Source of the DNA: Aspidiotus rigidus
Taxonomy: Eukaryota > Arthropoda > Insecta > Hemiptera > Diaspididae
Assembly (NCBI GenBank): GCA_035079385.1
Contig: JAVHKY010000003.1
Span: 20,537,501 to 20,601,500 of the forward strand
Direction of reading: 5' to 3'
Length of the DNA stretch: 64,000 nucleotides
Part shown: positions 10,940 through 23,080 of the stretch, piece by piece
Position numbering within the stretch: position 1 is the stretch's first letter
Layout of the letters: each line of letters opens with the position of its first letter
The notes under the pieces: generated by a model
Database searches by the model: none
The model's input: only the letters and a program-made list of their open reading frames with translations
Told to the model about the DNA's origin: nothing
Position numbers and translations under genes: made by a program

Positions 10940-13340
10940 CTAGGTGGCTTTATGGATCAACATGGAGTTGAAGTTGTGGCCACTTTCGATACAATGTGTA
11001 GCGAGGGAAGATTTTTCAGGCTCCAGGCGACGGAAAGCATTACGGTGGTCAGTAGAACGATCTTTGAGAGAGTGACAGTAAAAAAGGGGGATCAGGAATA
11101 CTGCAACTAGCTCGATAGACCCCGCAACATTCTTCAGGAGAGGGTTCAACTTTAAGAGAGGATAGATGGCCTAAAGTCAGGATCGAGTGGACGGCGCACC
11201 GGTAGTCGAAAGTTTCGAGTGCTTTGGCTATTTTATAAGAATAATGGTATAAGAAAGGAAGGCAAATCCTACGCTTACGACGGGGAGGATGAGCTCGTAA
11301 GGAAAAATGATTGGAAGACATGACTCGTTGAAGAGATTTAAGAGAAATGAGTGAGTCAATGTTTTGAGATGAGGTTTTTGGTATGGAAATTACGCGGAGG
11401 AAGAGGAATAGTGAGGAGGGGGCGAATGAAGGCTAGCAAAACAGCGGATTTATGAGAACGACGATGAAGAGATGAGCCATTGATGAGAACACTGGCATTG
11501 GAAGGTTTCCGATAAACAGCGAAGTGAGGAACAAGAGAGTTGACTTCAAGATGGGGAGAAATGGTGAGATCAAGGAAGTTGATGGATGAGCCTCCTATTT
11601 CGAGAGTGGAGTCGATAGTAGGATGAAGAGAGTAGATATTTAAACTCAGGTGCGGAACCATTCCAAATACAAAGAATGTTGTCCAAGTATCTTATCCAGG
11701 TGAGGACGTGAGGTTGAGGAAGAAGAGGGTAAGAGAGCAGACTAGATTGGAGCTGATCCATGAAGACGTCGGCAACTAGCGGGGCGAGGAGAGCGCCCAT
11801 AGGTAGGCCATCAGGAAATTCGTAAATAGTGTCTTGATAGAGACAGATATTGTGAGTCAAACATAAGGAGACGAGAACTTCGATGTTGCGGAAAGATAGA
11901 CGATCAAGCATGTGATTAATACTTGAAGTAACCGGTATCGAGGTGTACATGCTAGATACAGAGAGTCTAGGGGAAACTCAGAATTTCCCAGTTTAGAGGC
12001 GAGATCCGAGGAATTTAGGATCGTGTGTTGCGGGGAGAAGTCAGTCTTATGGCGAAACCATTGGCCAAGAAAACGAGCCAGTTTGTAAGAAGCGTCAGTA
12101 TAGTAGGTGACGACAGGGCGGATAGGCAGATTAGGCTTGTGCGTTTTAAGCTGACCATAGAGCCAGGGGAGGTGAAGGTTCGTCACGAGCTTTCTTGTCA
12201 GAAAGAATAAACTTAGAGGAACGAACAGCACGTCTTATATTTTGAATAATATGAGGATTGAAATTAAGTGTCGATGGGACAGCACCGGACGAACGAAGAA
12301 AGGAGGACATTTTGTTATGATAATTGGAGGACAACGAAGCGACAAGAGCCTCACTTTTACCTGCTTTTGCGAAGACGCTATTCTTAATCTTCAACTTCTG
12401 AAATATGGAGCGGAAGAGGTTAAATTGAGGAGAAGGATTGGTAGAGATCGCACTTACTCAGTTCTTATTGTAGATTGTCGACGCCAACGCCGGAGACTGT
12501 ACCGGCCAACAGGATTCCTTCCAACTTATCGACTTTCGGTTTTGGAGGTAGAGCAAATTTCCGTCCCATTCTCAGAGGCTTGCCAGTGCAATGTATATGT
12601 CAGTGTGATTTATGAAGGAGTACGCCATTTGAAGCGGTTCGATGATATCGTCTCGTTCCACAGGAGGTGGAGGAGGGAGAGAAGTATCCACTGTGATTAG
12701 TTCAAGTTTCTTCAATTTCTGGAGAGGGAGCGCTCTTTTAAAGCACAGTGGCGCATCAAGTCGTCGTGATCATCAGGTGACATTTTCGACGCCAATTTTG
12801 AGTCAAAGAAATAGTGCTGACCGAAGGAATTGATAAAAAGAGATCATCTGGATCAATATAAGGCCCATACTGACCCAACAAGGCAGCCTCAAGCCGAACC
12901 TCCACCTCCAAACAGGGATATCCAGCCAATCATCAGTGACTGAAACTTAGCTTATGGCTTTCAGCTCTTTCCTCGCTTTGGCTTAAACTGAAAGCCAATG
13001 ATCGTCATTTCGATTGGCTGACGTACCATTAGCTGATAGCTTATTCTTTTGTCGTTCCAGAGCTGGTTTATATCATTCCGGAGCCGATGTCCAATTTCTC
13101 TTAAAGATTAATTATGTTAAAATGGTAGCACTGCCATAGCCAATAGCGTATAGATAATTGGCTGACTTTTGACTGGCCCGCAGCCAAACAGCCAAATTTC
13201 ATTGGCTGACTTTTGGCTTCCGCAAAAAACGGTCACAACATTCACATTGGCTTAAGCTTTTGGCTTACTTTGGCTGGCTTTAGCTAGACATCCCTGCCTC
13301 CAAACAGCTTCGTGAGTATAAAATAGTCCACAAGTTCGTG
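10940..13340 (-). mobile_element. Penelope-like element 1, decayed
   Basis: Read on the minus strand, the pieces follow Penelope order. An N-terminal part runs from about 13340 to 12840 (SRSCLEVEV then GQYGPYIDPDDL, split by the hAT element). The reverse transcriptase follows at 12394-11356, with YGQLKTHKPNLPIRPVV, MYTSIPV and GLPMGALLAPLVADVFMD. A GIY-YIG-type endonuclease ends it at 11321-10940, with CCGVYRASC, then SLKDRSTDHRNAF and ATHCIESGH. The reading frame changes several times. The catalytic box reads RYLDN rather than RYxDD, so the second aspartate is lost. The element is dead. Penelope-like elements are retrotransposons with an RT related to telomerase; the GIY-YIG domain is assumed to nick target DNA. 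The N-terminal boundary is uncertain. Confidence 0.8.
12913..13296. mobile_element. Non-autonomous hAT-type element with 8-bp TSD
   Basis: A 384-bp element starts CAGGGATATCCAGCCAA and its far end, reverse-complemented, reads CAGGGATGTCTAGCTAA. It is flanked by identical 8-bp direct repeats CCTCCAAA at 12905-12912 and 13297-13304, the size made by hAT transposases. The interior has repeated TTGGCT / AGCCAA words in both orientations, typical of sub-terminal transposase-binding repeats, and no ORF. It sits inside Penelope-like element 1: removing it and one TSD copy rejoins a minus-strand reading frame. Confidence 0.9.
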
Positions 13341-13840
13341 CGTATGCTGTACCCCTTGGAACTTCCTCACTCAGTCCACTGCCAAATAGCTCCCAAGGCC
13401 ACTCCCCTGAATCCAGGAATAAAAACTGAATGGTGCTTCACAGGGCTGCCATTCTTCTGGGTGGGTCTGAGAATATCTAATATCACAATTTTCAACCTAT
13501 TGAAGCTAATATAATCAGCTGTTAAAATGGTTGATAGTAAGTATCTACAAGTTGGGATTAGGAATATGTAGGAGTTGAGGATTCTATCGAAGTTGCTTTC
13601 TCTTCTGCCTGATTTCACCAGAACGCCCACTCACATTGCTCTATGCGTAAGTTGGATTTTGATCGTCAACGTAACTGCTTGTAGTACAGTACCTGATATT
13701 TGCATACGCGTCTTACACGACATCCTTGGGTAGGACCGCTGAAATTTAGGATATGTTATATTACACACCTGCTACGCATCCGTTGGTGAGCGTTTTCACC
13801 TATTGTTACCAGCGTGACAATTATCGAAAGAACGGAAAAT

Positions 13841-14288
13841 CGTAGTTGGATCGGAAAAAACCTCCTATGTGGCAAAAATAAAATTTTACAGGAGAAGCAA
13901 AAAACTGATTATTTTGTGAAAAGAAGGCTAAAATACTTTGGAAACGTCCCATTAAATGTGGAAAAGCTTCTTTGACACAGTAGTAACAAAAATTTTTTAA
14001 AATTCTCTGAAATACGGCGGTATTGGGCGATAAATGCACATAGGAGGAATTCCTGGCCCTAAATATTGCACATACGAGGTTTGCTCTGCACATAGGAGGT
14101 ATTCGAGACCACATTTTCTGGATGGTGCACATTGGAGGTATTCAAAACCGTTCCTACCGGCGTAATTTTGAACTTAGCACATAGGGGAGTTTTCCAGTCG
14201 ATGCGCCTTGAAATTCCGCGTCCAACCATATAAAAAAGTGCATTTCTCAAAGAATGGCACATAGGAGGTTTTTTCCGATCCAACGACG
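13841..14288. mobile_element. TIR element with repeated CATAGGAGG motif
   Basis: Terminal inverted repeats of about 35 bases (GTTGGATCGGAAAAAACCTC at the left end) frame a 448-bp element without coding capacity. Copies of CATAGGAGG or one-base variants occur in the same direction at about 14038, 14071, 14091, 14130, 14180 and 14260, with an inverted copy at 13861 inside the left TIR. Such clustered repeats often are transposase-binding sites. No clear TSD was found, so the superfamily is unassigned. Confidence 0.7.
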
Positions 14289-14299
14289 AAATGTGGATT

Positions 14300-17200
14300 C
14301 CCATGTCGGATAAGCCTGAGAATATTTTTAAGACAGATGCTTGATAGAATTAGATTTATCTCTTGACATAATGTAGGAATCTGCCCTCTTCAGGAGATGC
14401 CCACCTCCCTCGTGGAAACTTTTTCTCCCTTGATCAATGTGAATTCTACCTATCTTAGACTGTAAGAGTTACTAGGGTAGTAGTAAACCAATAACAAGGT
14501 ATATGCCGTTGGCTTAAAGGCTACAGATCAATGAGTCAACTAGCCTGTTATATCATCTTCATGGCCACGGTCTTTTCGGTAAGCTTTCTTTGTTTCCGTT
14601 AGGTGAAAAGTAACTGAAGAGAACCTCAAGTTCAGATAATTTCGGACCCGCAGAAATCACCATTTGCTTGTTATTGTTCATGATTGCATTGATGTTGGAT
14701 ACAGAAAAGAAGTGTAATTCTTGTACTGTATTTGTCCTTTGAGTCTTTTCCTTGGCTAGATGTATTTCCACTGCCCTTCAACCAGACTAAGTTAATGACC
14801 ATCTGAATCTATGTAGTTAGCTAGTCATTATTGATTATGAGGTATGAATGATTAGTGATCTTGTCCGACTGCTTCTCTGCTAGTCCGAATTTCTTCAGAC
14901 AATATTGTTTCGCCGAGTACCTAGGAAGGTCTTGTCGGATTAAATTTGTGGGTAGATGCGGGTATGGGGGACTTGAGGAGATGTTGGATCAGTTTTGACA
15001 CCTCATTACGATTTATTAAAAATTTTTGAATCGTGTGTACGGGCCTGAAGTAATACTCGAGACGTTAGATGATTCCTGCTGAGAGAAAAAAAAAAATACA
15101 TTAATCTATGTAGGAACTGTGGCTTGGAACAATTACGTGCTTTAGTTCGGAAATTAATAATAGGATATTTTCGTATTCGGCTTTCGATCTTAAATCGCGA
15201 ACGTTGACGAGCGTGTGTACGTAAAATATGAAGAGAAAGCAAGACGCGAGGAGTGAGGGAAGGCAAAAGGGTTTTTATGTAGTTGGAAAACGCCATCCAT
15301 CTTGTCTCCGAATATAGACTTAAGTCCTGAATTATACTTCTGATATCTTTTTCCTCATATGCTACCTCGATTCACTTTTTCTTTTCGTCCCTTTTTGACA
15401 GTAAAAGCACGTATTTTTGTACACAGAAATTATATTAAGTGTCGGAGACGAGCTAAATAAGTTCAAACTATATACGTACGCATAGCCGTATAGTTAGTAT
15501 GGGTTGGCATTCGCGAAAGTTGAAAACTACTCCCTAACGAGGTGAAACTATAACATGAACAGCGCGTGAGCTAAGATTTTCGGACATATATACCGAGTAT
15601 GACTTAACGCGGTGCTTTTTCTTAAGCCGGACAGTTTTATTAGCATTCGTACGTCGTGCGCTAAGCAAATCCATTTGCCTTCGTAGTCAGCGTACGACGT
15701 CTGGTGGACTAGGTCTGAGTACGATTTGCAACCTACCAGATTAAGAATTATTAACACCAACCTTCTCGTAGATATTGAAATGAGACTCGAAAATAAGCGC
15801 AGCATCTACGTAAATTCTTCGAAGAATAATGGAGCTTTTGATGCACTGTGCTGTGAAACTCTCAAGATATTACGAATGAGAGAGAGAGATGAAGAATCAT
15901 GCAAATGGCGAAGTTCTATCCAGTCTTCAGACAAGTCTCTAATTTATTGGTGGGCCATGATAAGAATTTTCAAGATAATTCAAAGGTACCGAAATGCCAC
16001 AGTTGTGATAATTTATTCGTGGTTTTGACATAAGTATCCAGCGAATGTTTGACGCGACTGACCGAAAAGGAGTTGTACTTTCAACAATTTTTTACGAAAA
16101 AACTAGACGGTCATAAGAATGACGTCCTGAAACATGCCCTTAGGTATCTTACGGTTCGCATCCTCCTTCCCAAGAACCCTTTTTTGAGTTCGGAAAGTCT
16201 TGATTTCCTTTTCTCCATCCCTCTCCCTCGTGGATCTATCTCGGATATCCCAAGAACTAAACAAACTGCCTCGTGTTTCTAAGAATTATTATAGAACGTG
16301 GAATTCGGAGCTAACATAAAAATCTATTCAACACAAACGAAGATTTGATCAGATGAAAATTAGATATCTTATTCGGTACGAGTCAATGAGTTTAAATGGT
16401 TCTGTAAAACAACGTTTCCTCTGGGATTACAACACGCAAACCATCCACGAGTACATTTTAATAGAAAACGTGGAAACGACAAAGGGTAAAAGAAGCATGA
16501 ATTGGGCACGTGGATATCGCAAAAAAAAAAAAAAAAAGACTCGAACACGTAAACAGAAAATTTTTGGTCTTTTTATTGTCTCGTCTGCGTCACTTTTTGT
16601 CTATACGTATCTGCCGTCTTCTTTGTGCGCGGTGTTAACATCATTTTAAAAACTTGCTCGAGAAGAGCCCTAGTTTTGTGGTATCATAGTTTCAAAGACA
16701 TTAAAGTTTGTTTAAATAGCGCTATTAAACTTAAAATACGAGTCAAAAACTCTATACTAACCAACCGCTCTCGTGATGCAACGTATTTTCCAATTTTAAC
16801 TTTCAACCCTACAAGTTTCCCCCGGTCTAAATTTTATAAACCTCCAGTACTGCAGTTTGCCATTCATTTTGTGCGGTACGCATCTCGACGAACTATCGTC
16901 CTTACCTTAGTCTTCATGAAAGTTTGGAGAGTGTTTTTTATGTAACTGTAGTTCTTACAGTATTGAGAAGTATTCATGCTTCCTGTTTAAGATTTAAATA
17001 ATGTTTCAATTTTTTTTTCTTTTCCTCTTCAGTATCTTCAGTCCAAGTTATTTTCAACCCCTTTAAAAACTTTTATTCAACGTACTGAACCACGAAAACG
17101 AAAAGATACGACTCAATTTTAACGAAACTATTTTCGTAATGATGTTCTTTTTCTTTTTAGTGGAAACTAATTTGCATGCACTATATTGAGCGTGGTGGGT

Positions 17201-19335
17201 CTGCGGTAAGGAATAACGAGGGAGGGCCCGGGCGGTAGAAAAAAAAAAATGTTTGACAATTTAATGATTTTCAACATTTTCCAGCTGACGACCCACCACA
17301 CCAAAATGTTTATCATGGTGACGACCCCATCGCCCCTGTTTCCAAAAAATATCTCAAATTATTGCGAATAAATTCAATTCTGGAATAGGTCGAACTTTGA
17401 ATTTCACTGTTGCTAACTTCAATCACTATCATCTTCCAGTCTGATCAATCGCTTTGCTGACTCACTGCAATATCTTACTTAGACAAAAAATCGGAAAAAG
17501 TAAAATATGGGGTCTTTAAATAATCGTAGAATGCGGACCAAAGTGTCATGATAGCCTCGCCTAGTACAAAATCATTTGTAAGTCAAGTTATAGAGGAATA
17601 AGCCTTCTTCAAGTTATTGAAACTTGCAACGTTGGTGCTCGTTTGAACATAACTTACCTTGAAATCCCTTTGCTTGAATGTGAAACAGCCATTAAGAGAT
17701 TTATTTTATTTATACCAATATGGATAGAAATTTACGATAGCTTTTCCCATGAACATAGAACCAGAACAATATCAATCCAAGCAGTTTCTTTTGCAAATAG
17801 TGAGCTCTATGAACAGATATTTCTAGAAAATTTCTGAGTATGTATCTATCCTTTCTGTAAGTATTTGAACGGTTTGTTTTTTTTCCCCTATTTTATAATT
17901 CAAACCATCTTTAAGTCACCTTTTCCTTTGATCACAGGATTGTTGAGGCTAGGGTGTAAAGGTAGCCATCTCAATGAAGTTCTTTTGAGAATACTAAATC
18001 ATTCTCCGCTCTGTGGTAGGTCTAGTACTAGCATTGTTGGCCTTCGGGAAGTAGCACTAAGGCTCTAAGGGTTAAGGGAAAGACTCTTCACTAAAGCTCC
18101 CACTTTCCCACTCGTTCTCTCCCAATAATATCGAGTCCACCCCTTACGGTTACAACTATCGACCACCCATCCAACTCAACTATTTTGCCTTTTACAAACA
18201 ATAGTCAAATTATCCAATTATTCAAGCTAAAGTGGTTGACAGATCACTGAATTAGCCGCACCCATAACATTGCCAAAGTAGAGAGTCTGAGGTTCCTATC
18301 TAGTGCCAGGAATCGGATGATTGCAATGTCAGCATTTTATATGCTTATAGCATTGGGACTGTACTCACAAGCACACTCTTCGGAAAACCCGACGGGAAAA
18401 CCGTCACGATTTTTCGATTGGGACTACTCTTGAAGAACCGTCAAAAATCTGATACTATTATGTCATCAATGACGTCATTGATTGAAGATACACGTCATTA
18501 ATTAAGGGATGAGAAAATGAGCCAGTTAGCCCAACATACAGCAATAGAGAAGGGTCCATAAGATGAAAATATTATTTTTCCGAAAAATATCCTCAATTAG
18601 AGCATGACAAAGTCAACGTAGAGGGCTGGGTCGTGTCTCACTTGATTCATTGTTGAAAACTACAGTATTATCAAATGACGTTTTCTTTTCCAAAATTTTC
18701 ACTCTCAAGACCATCTAGTTGTCAGGTCACAATGTGAAGTCCCTAATTGTATACTACACTGCAGGTTTGAATTTCTTTTATGATTTTGTCACAATAACGT
18801 CACCAAAGACTTTGACCTGATCCACAGACTTGGAAAAATACTATCCGGGATATAAGCTAAGAAATACTAACAGAGCCTATGTAGAGAAAGAAGGCGGAAT
18901 AAATACTAGAGCTCTATAAGTTGCGTGAGGGCAGAGGCCACCTTATTTAGTCGTTACGTCATCACTTATCTTCAGAGTTCCCTATTCCAATGACTGATAA
19001 CAGTTTATCACGATTTGAAAATAATAAAGAAAACTAATGGATTAAGTACCAAGACAAAATACAAAACTCAGCGCTATAGACCGATTTCCTGTGATATCAA
19101 AAGTCATACCTTACAACTGCATCTACAGTCTGAGTGAACAAGAAAATTGGTAATAGACTTGAAGTCGTGGCTCGAAACTGGACTGAAGAAGTTCCGAGAG
19201 TAAAAAGTTCTTGTGTGGACAGTACTTTGTACCTAGTGCACAACAGCATATATTATGCCATTTTCTTCTTTTTTTTTTTTTTGGCCTTTGTAGGCTATGT
19301 GTTATCTGTGTTAACTTTTCAAAATCAATCATTAT
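14300..19335. other. Long gene-free stretch
   Basis: About 5 kb in which the longest open frames are about 100 codons and lack recognisable motifs. There is a poly-A run of 17 at about 16521. Two facing GTGGTGGGTC words near 17190 and 17290 could be ends of a small decayed element. Exons of a fast-evolving gene cannot be excluded by eye. Confidence 0.4.
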
Positions 19336-19340
19336 ACTTA

Positions 19341-19632
19341 CCAAGGTAAATACACAGTAAAAACTACCAGATCAGTTTGTCGAGAAATTGCTATCATTTT
19401 ACAAAAAATTATACTTCAACATTTATCCGCGGGTCTTTGACGCAGTTATAACTAACACCCACTTTCACCCAATTCATCCATATCTGATTCTGGATGAATC
19501 GGGTGAAAGTGGCCCGTGATAGTTATAACTGGGTCAAAGACCCGGATAAATTTTGAAGTATAATTTTTTGGTAAAATGATAGCAATTTCTTGACAAACTG
19601 ATCTGGTATTTTTTACTGTGCATTTACCTTGG
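19341..19632. repeat. Near-perfect inverted repeat (about 290 bp)
   Basis: The arms, about 19341-19482 and 19490-19632, are reverse complements over about 140 bases with only a few mismatches and small indels. Both ends carry CCAAGGTAAAT. The centre is a few bases around the TCTGATTCTGGATG step. There is no ORF. The high arm identity suggests a young fold-back MITE or recent gene conversion between arms. Confidence 0.85.
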
Positions 19633-19739
19633 TGAAAGTGGCAGACAGGTCTTTTCTCCGAAAAAACCTGAAATACAAGTAAAATAATGTCTGAACGTTT
19701 TCTGAACAAAGGGGTATGCAGTCTAAAATTTTTTTTGTT

Positions 19740-20005
19740 TTTTGAAATGTATTAACGGGGAACCCGCTATCTCTTTTGTTGGGGGTATTTCCACGAAATT
19801 TTCGTTTGAGAGCGCGAGCGAGGTTGATGACGTCACGGAGAGGGAGAGGGACTTGAAAAATTTCGACTCTCAAGCTATATATAATAGGAGGTTGACTTAG
19901 AAAAATTTTGACCCTCTAGCCATATATGATAGGAAGGGGACTCAGAAAAATTCCGACCTCCGAGCTATATATGATGGGTGGGGACTTGGAAAGACGAAGG
20001 CTTCC
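19740..20005 (+). repeat. Small cluster of 46-bp family repeats
   Basis: Four or so units of the same family as the main array lie here in the same orientation (GACTTGGAAAAATTTCGACT, AGCTATATATAATAGGAGG and variants). They are preceded by GGGAACCCGCTATCTC, a diverged form of the family's GGGAACCTGTTTTATG end motif. Divergence is moderate. Confidence 0.65.
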
Positions 20006-21770
20006 TTGAAATTGGAAGCGCGTTCAAGTTGTCACGTCATGATTTTCAGGACTTGGAAAAACTTCAGGCTCTAGGGGACTCGGGTTAGCGGCCGCTGCCA
20101 CTGCGGTCCTGCAATGGCATCTAGTTTTTTTTTTTTTTTTTTTTTTCCTTGGGGGGTCCTCTCGCCGAGGTGAGTTGGTAGTTGACCAAGACGTGAATGC
20201 AGTGTAGAGGTCGCTCTTGCTTGAGAGGGGACAGAGGTGGGTCGATATGTAACCCAAACAGGCAGAGCAGAAATACCTGATTGGACGTGAAAGCCTTTCT
20301 GCTGTTGAAGGGGGGACATGTGGGACGGCCCTTGGTCCAGTCAAGCACCATCTGACGGACGCGAGAGCCCATATTGTTAATAAATAATAAGCGTTAGCGA
20401 GATACACTGTCATTCCGTAGATAGCTCGTGCCGGCCTATGCTTAAGGAGGTGACAAGCGAGGCAGTACCTAACCCAATATTGGACGTGAAGGCCTGCATT
20501 GCAGATAACCGTATCGGAGGTGACACTGACTGTACGTGTCTTGGTCTCTAAGACGAAGAGTGTCTTATGTGGCTTATGTGGTGGTTGCTTCCGTGGTCAG
20601 AGGGTCGCCCGCAGAGACCGTCAAGTAGACTTATGCACTGGACGGGTTTCCCCCATCGCGCATCGGCATTCCCTGGTTAGGGAGTGTAGTTTAGTGGGAA
20701 GCTGTGTTCCGAGGCTCTCTACTTGACTAAGTCCCTTGAAAAGGGAGTAGAGAGGGCGTATGCTTCCCCGGTCAGGGTGGATCCCTTCGCGCTTCGGCGA
20801 CTTCTTCGAGGGTGAAGAAGGAGTAGTTTGGAGATCGTCAGCTGTTGGCTGACGAATGCAAAGATAAACTAAGAGGATAAGGGTAGGAGGCCTAAAAGTA
20901 GATATAGTAATAATAATAACACGAATAATAATACTACTATTATTACTAAGTTGGGAATGATGTTCCCAGACCGTCTACTCATCCCTGGAGTGGGAGGTAG
21001 AGGGAAAGAGGGGTTCGCTTCCATGGTCAAGGGTCACCTTGCATTTCTGTATCTGTCTTGAAAGAACAGATTTGTTGTTGGGATCTTCTTCAGCTGGTAG
21101 CTGAATGGAAGGAGTGGTTTAGCGGGAATAGATATGGTATTCCGGAGGCCTCTCTGCTTCCGCTGGTGGGTAGTAGAGAAGGGTTGCTTCCATGGTCTGG
21201 GATTACCTGTACAGGGTTTTCCCGTCTCATCTTCAGAGAAGAGGTGTGGGTTAATTGGAACGATATCCGAAGTCTCCTCCAATTGTCCTAGGACAGTATA
21301 GTGGAGGGGGGTTAGAAATTCTAACGTTAGTCAGATGTGTGTTAGATGTATTGTTAGGTTAGGTTCAAAAGGAGACTCGCGTATGTGTGCAACTGGCAAA
21401 CCAGGACGTGAAGGCTACTCCTCATGTCCCCATCGGGAAGTGCAAGGCAGGGCAGTACGTAACCCAATCCATCCATTGGACGTGAAGGCCTGCGATAACC
21501 TTCTTCAGTGGCCATGAGGCTCAGGCAGTACGTAACCCCAGTTGCTAGATGTACTGCGAGGGGTGGATTACGCATGCAAGAGAGCATGGATGAAAACAGA
21601 GAAGATGGCTCAAAGAAATCGGTAGGAATCCTGAAACAGTACCCCCTGCTGTAGGTGCAGCTACCCTGTCCTAATTCGACAGCCATGAAGGTAGAAGAGG
21701 GAGATAGATAGGAAAGGAGTGTCTTAAGCTAATCGAAAAGAGAAGAGTGATAGGATAGAGTGGTGATCAG

Positions 21771-22118
21771 TGGTGCCAAAATATGAGGGTGCCATACACA
21801 GGGAGAAATCTGTGCGAGCCCGCTGCTTTGTCATTCCCGAGGGAGTGACTCCCCTCACCATTCAAGTATGGTAGCAGCTGGACTTAAGGATGTGTCAGTT
21901 ACTCCTTGCTTCCCACATAGCCGTGGGGCGGACCCTGATTGACATCCTTCGAGGGGAAGTTCGCCTATACCACTTTTAGTTGACTGTATTGGAGAGTGAC
22001 AGCAACTATTTGCGTTTCCGCTTTTCAGCTTCCACCGCGTTCTGTCCAAAGCAATATCTTCCTCTCCCGGTCGTAAGCCCCCTCGCCACGGCAAGGCAGT
22101 GGTAAGACTTGAAGACAC
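21771..22118. ncRNA. Structured RNA-like repeat, copy A
   Basis: About 340 bases that recur at 22749-23080, roughly 988 bases downstream, at clearly less than full identity. Stems are kept: CACAG pairs with CTGTG here where copy B has CGCAG with CTGCG, and ACCAT pairs with ATGGT where copy B has GCCAT with ATGGC. These paired changes suggest selection on RNA folding in the source sequence. A GGGAG-TGA-CTCCC hairpin is also present. No known RNA family was recognised, and whether this copy is transcribed is unknown. Confidence 0.45.
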
Positions 22119-22748
22119 ACCCGTTCCAAAACACATTGTGTCCCCGCCAGTGTGCCCCCCGGAGGGGTAAAAAGTTCAAGATACCGCCTCAAGTCTTGGG
22201 AACGGCTGAACTGTCACCTTGGAGCACCCGTGAGACGTCCCCGTCTGCAGCCCTTTGCCAAGACTGCAGGGGAAGTGAAACATATGTTCATGGTGCGATG
22301 GGTGCTCCGCGGAGTTTTCCTGCAAGGGAGCAGGAGTTGAAATAGAGAAGGGCGAAATAAAATTCCTCATTACACTACGTGGCATATAGCGGACTTCCGT
22401 GTCGGAGGACAAGACTCCCTGCTTAGGTGCAGAATCCCTGAAGTACAAGTGGAAGGGTCATAGTGTAGACTGCGAGTGGTTGCAGTAACCCTGCCTTAAG
22501 TCGGCAGCCATGAAATTTGATAAGTGTTGGTTGTAGAGAGAGTAGGATAGAAGGGCACTCCAAGAAAGTGTGCAGCCTTGGGTGGCTTTTCCCCTGTCTT
22601 ACGTCGGCAGCCATTAAGGGTTCTTCAAGTAAGGTGTACTGCCCTTAGGAGGCGATGTGTCCCTGCCTTAAGTCGGCAGCCATGAGTGCGGAAATGGATA
22701 AGAAGCCTGCCGAAGTGGCTTTGAAGAACCGAGAGATAGAAAAGTGTT

Positions 22749-23080
22749 GGTGATCAGATGTCCTAAAAAGTGAGGGTGACATACGCAGGGCGAGGTCTGC
22801 GCGAGCCAAGCTGCTTTGTCATTCCCAAAGGAGTGATTCCCCTCGCCATACGAGTATGGCGGCAGCTAGACTTAAGGATGAGTCAGTTACTCCTTTCTTC
22901 CTAAATTTCTGCAGGGAGGACCCTGATTGACATCCGTAGTTGACTGTATTGGAGAGTGACAGTGACTATTTGCCTTTCCGCTTTTCGCCTTTCACCGCGT
23001 ACTGTCTATAGCAAGCTATCTCTCCCAGTCGTAAGCCCCCTCGCCACGGCAAGGCAGTGGTAAGACTTGGTGACGCATCA
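22749..23080. ncRNA. Structured RNA-like repeat, copy B
   Basis: Second copy of the repeat described at 21771-22118. It shares long exact blocks such as CTGCTTTGTCATTCCC, TTGACTGTATTGGAGAGTGA and GTAAGCCCCCTCGCCACGGC, and differs elsewhere by compensated stem changes. The strand of the functional RNA is undecided. The poly(A) tail says minus, but the G-U type differences between copies pair better if read on plus. Confidence 0.45.

Noticed and set aside
11049..11321. A CRISPR or tandem repeat reading of the regular purine-rich sequence at 11-12.9 kb
   Set aside because: Translation on the minus strand explains it as Penelope-like coding sequence; the purine bias is codon-driven.
20024..20413. 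Minus-strand ORF of about 129 codons ending in a lysine run
   Set aside because: It overlaps two other frames of similar length and its lysines come from the poly(A) tail; no domain is visible.
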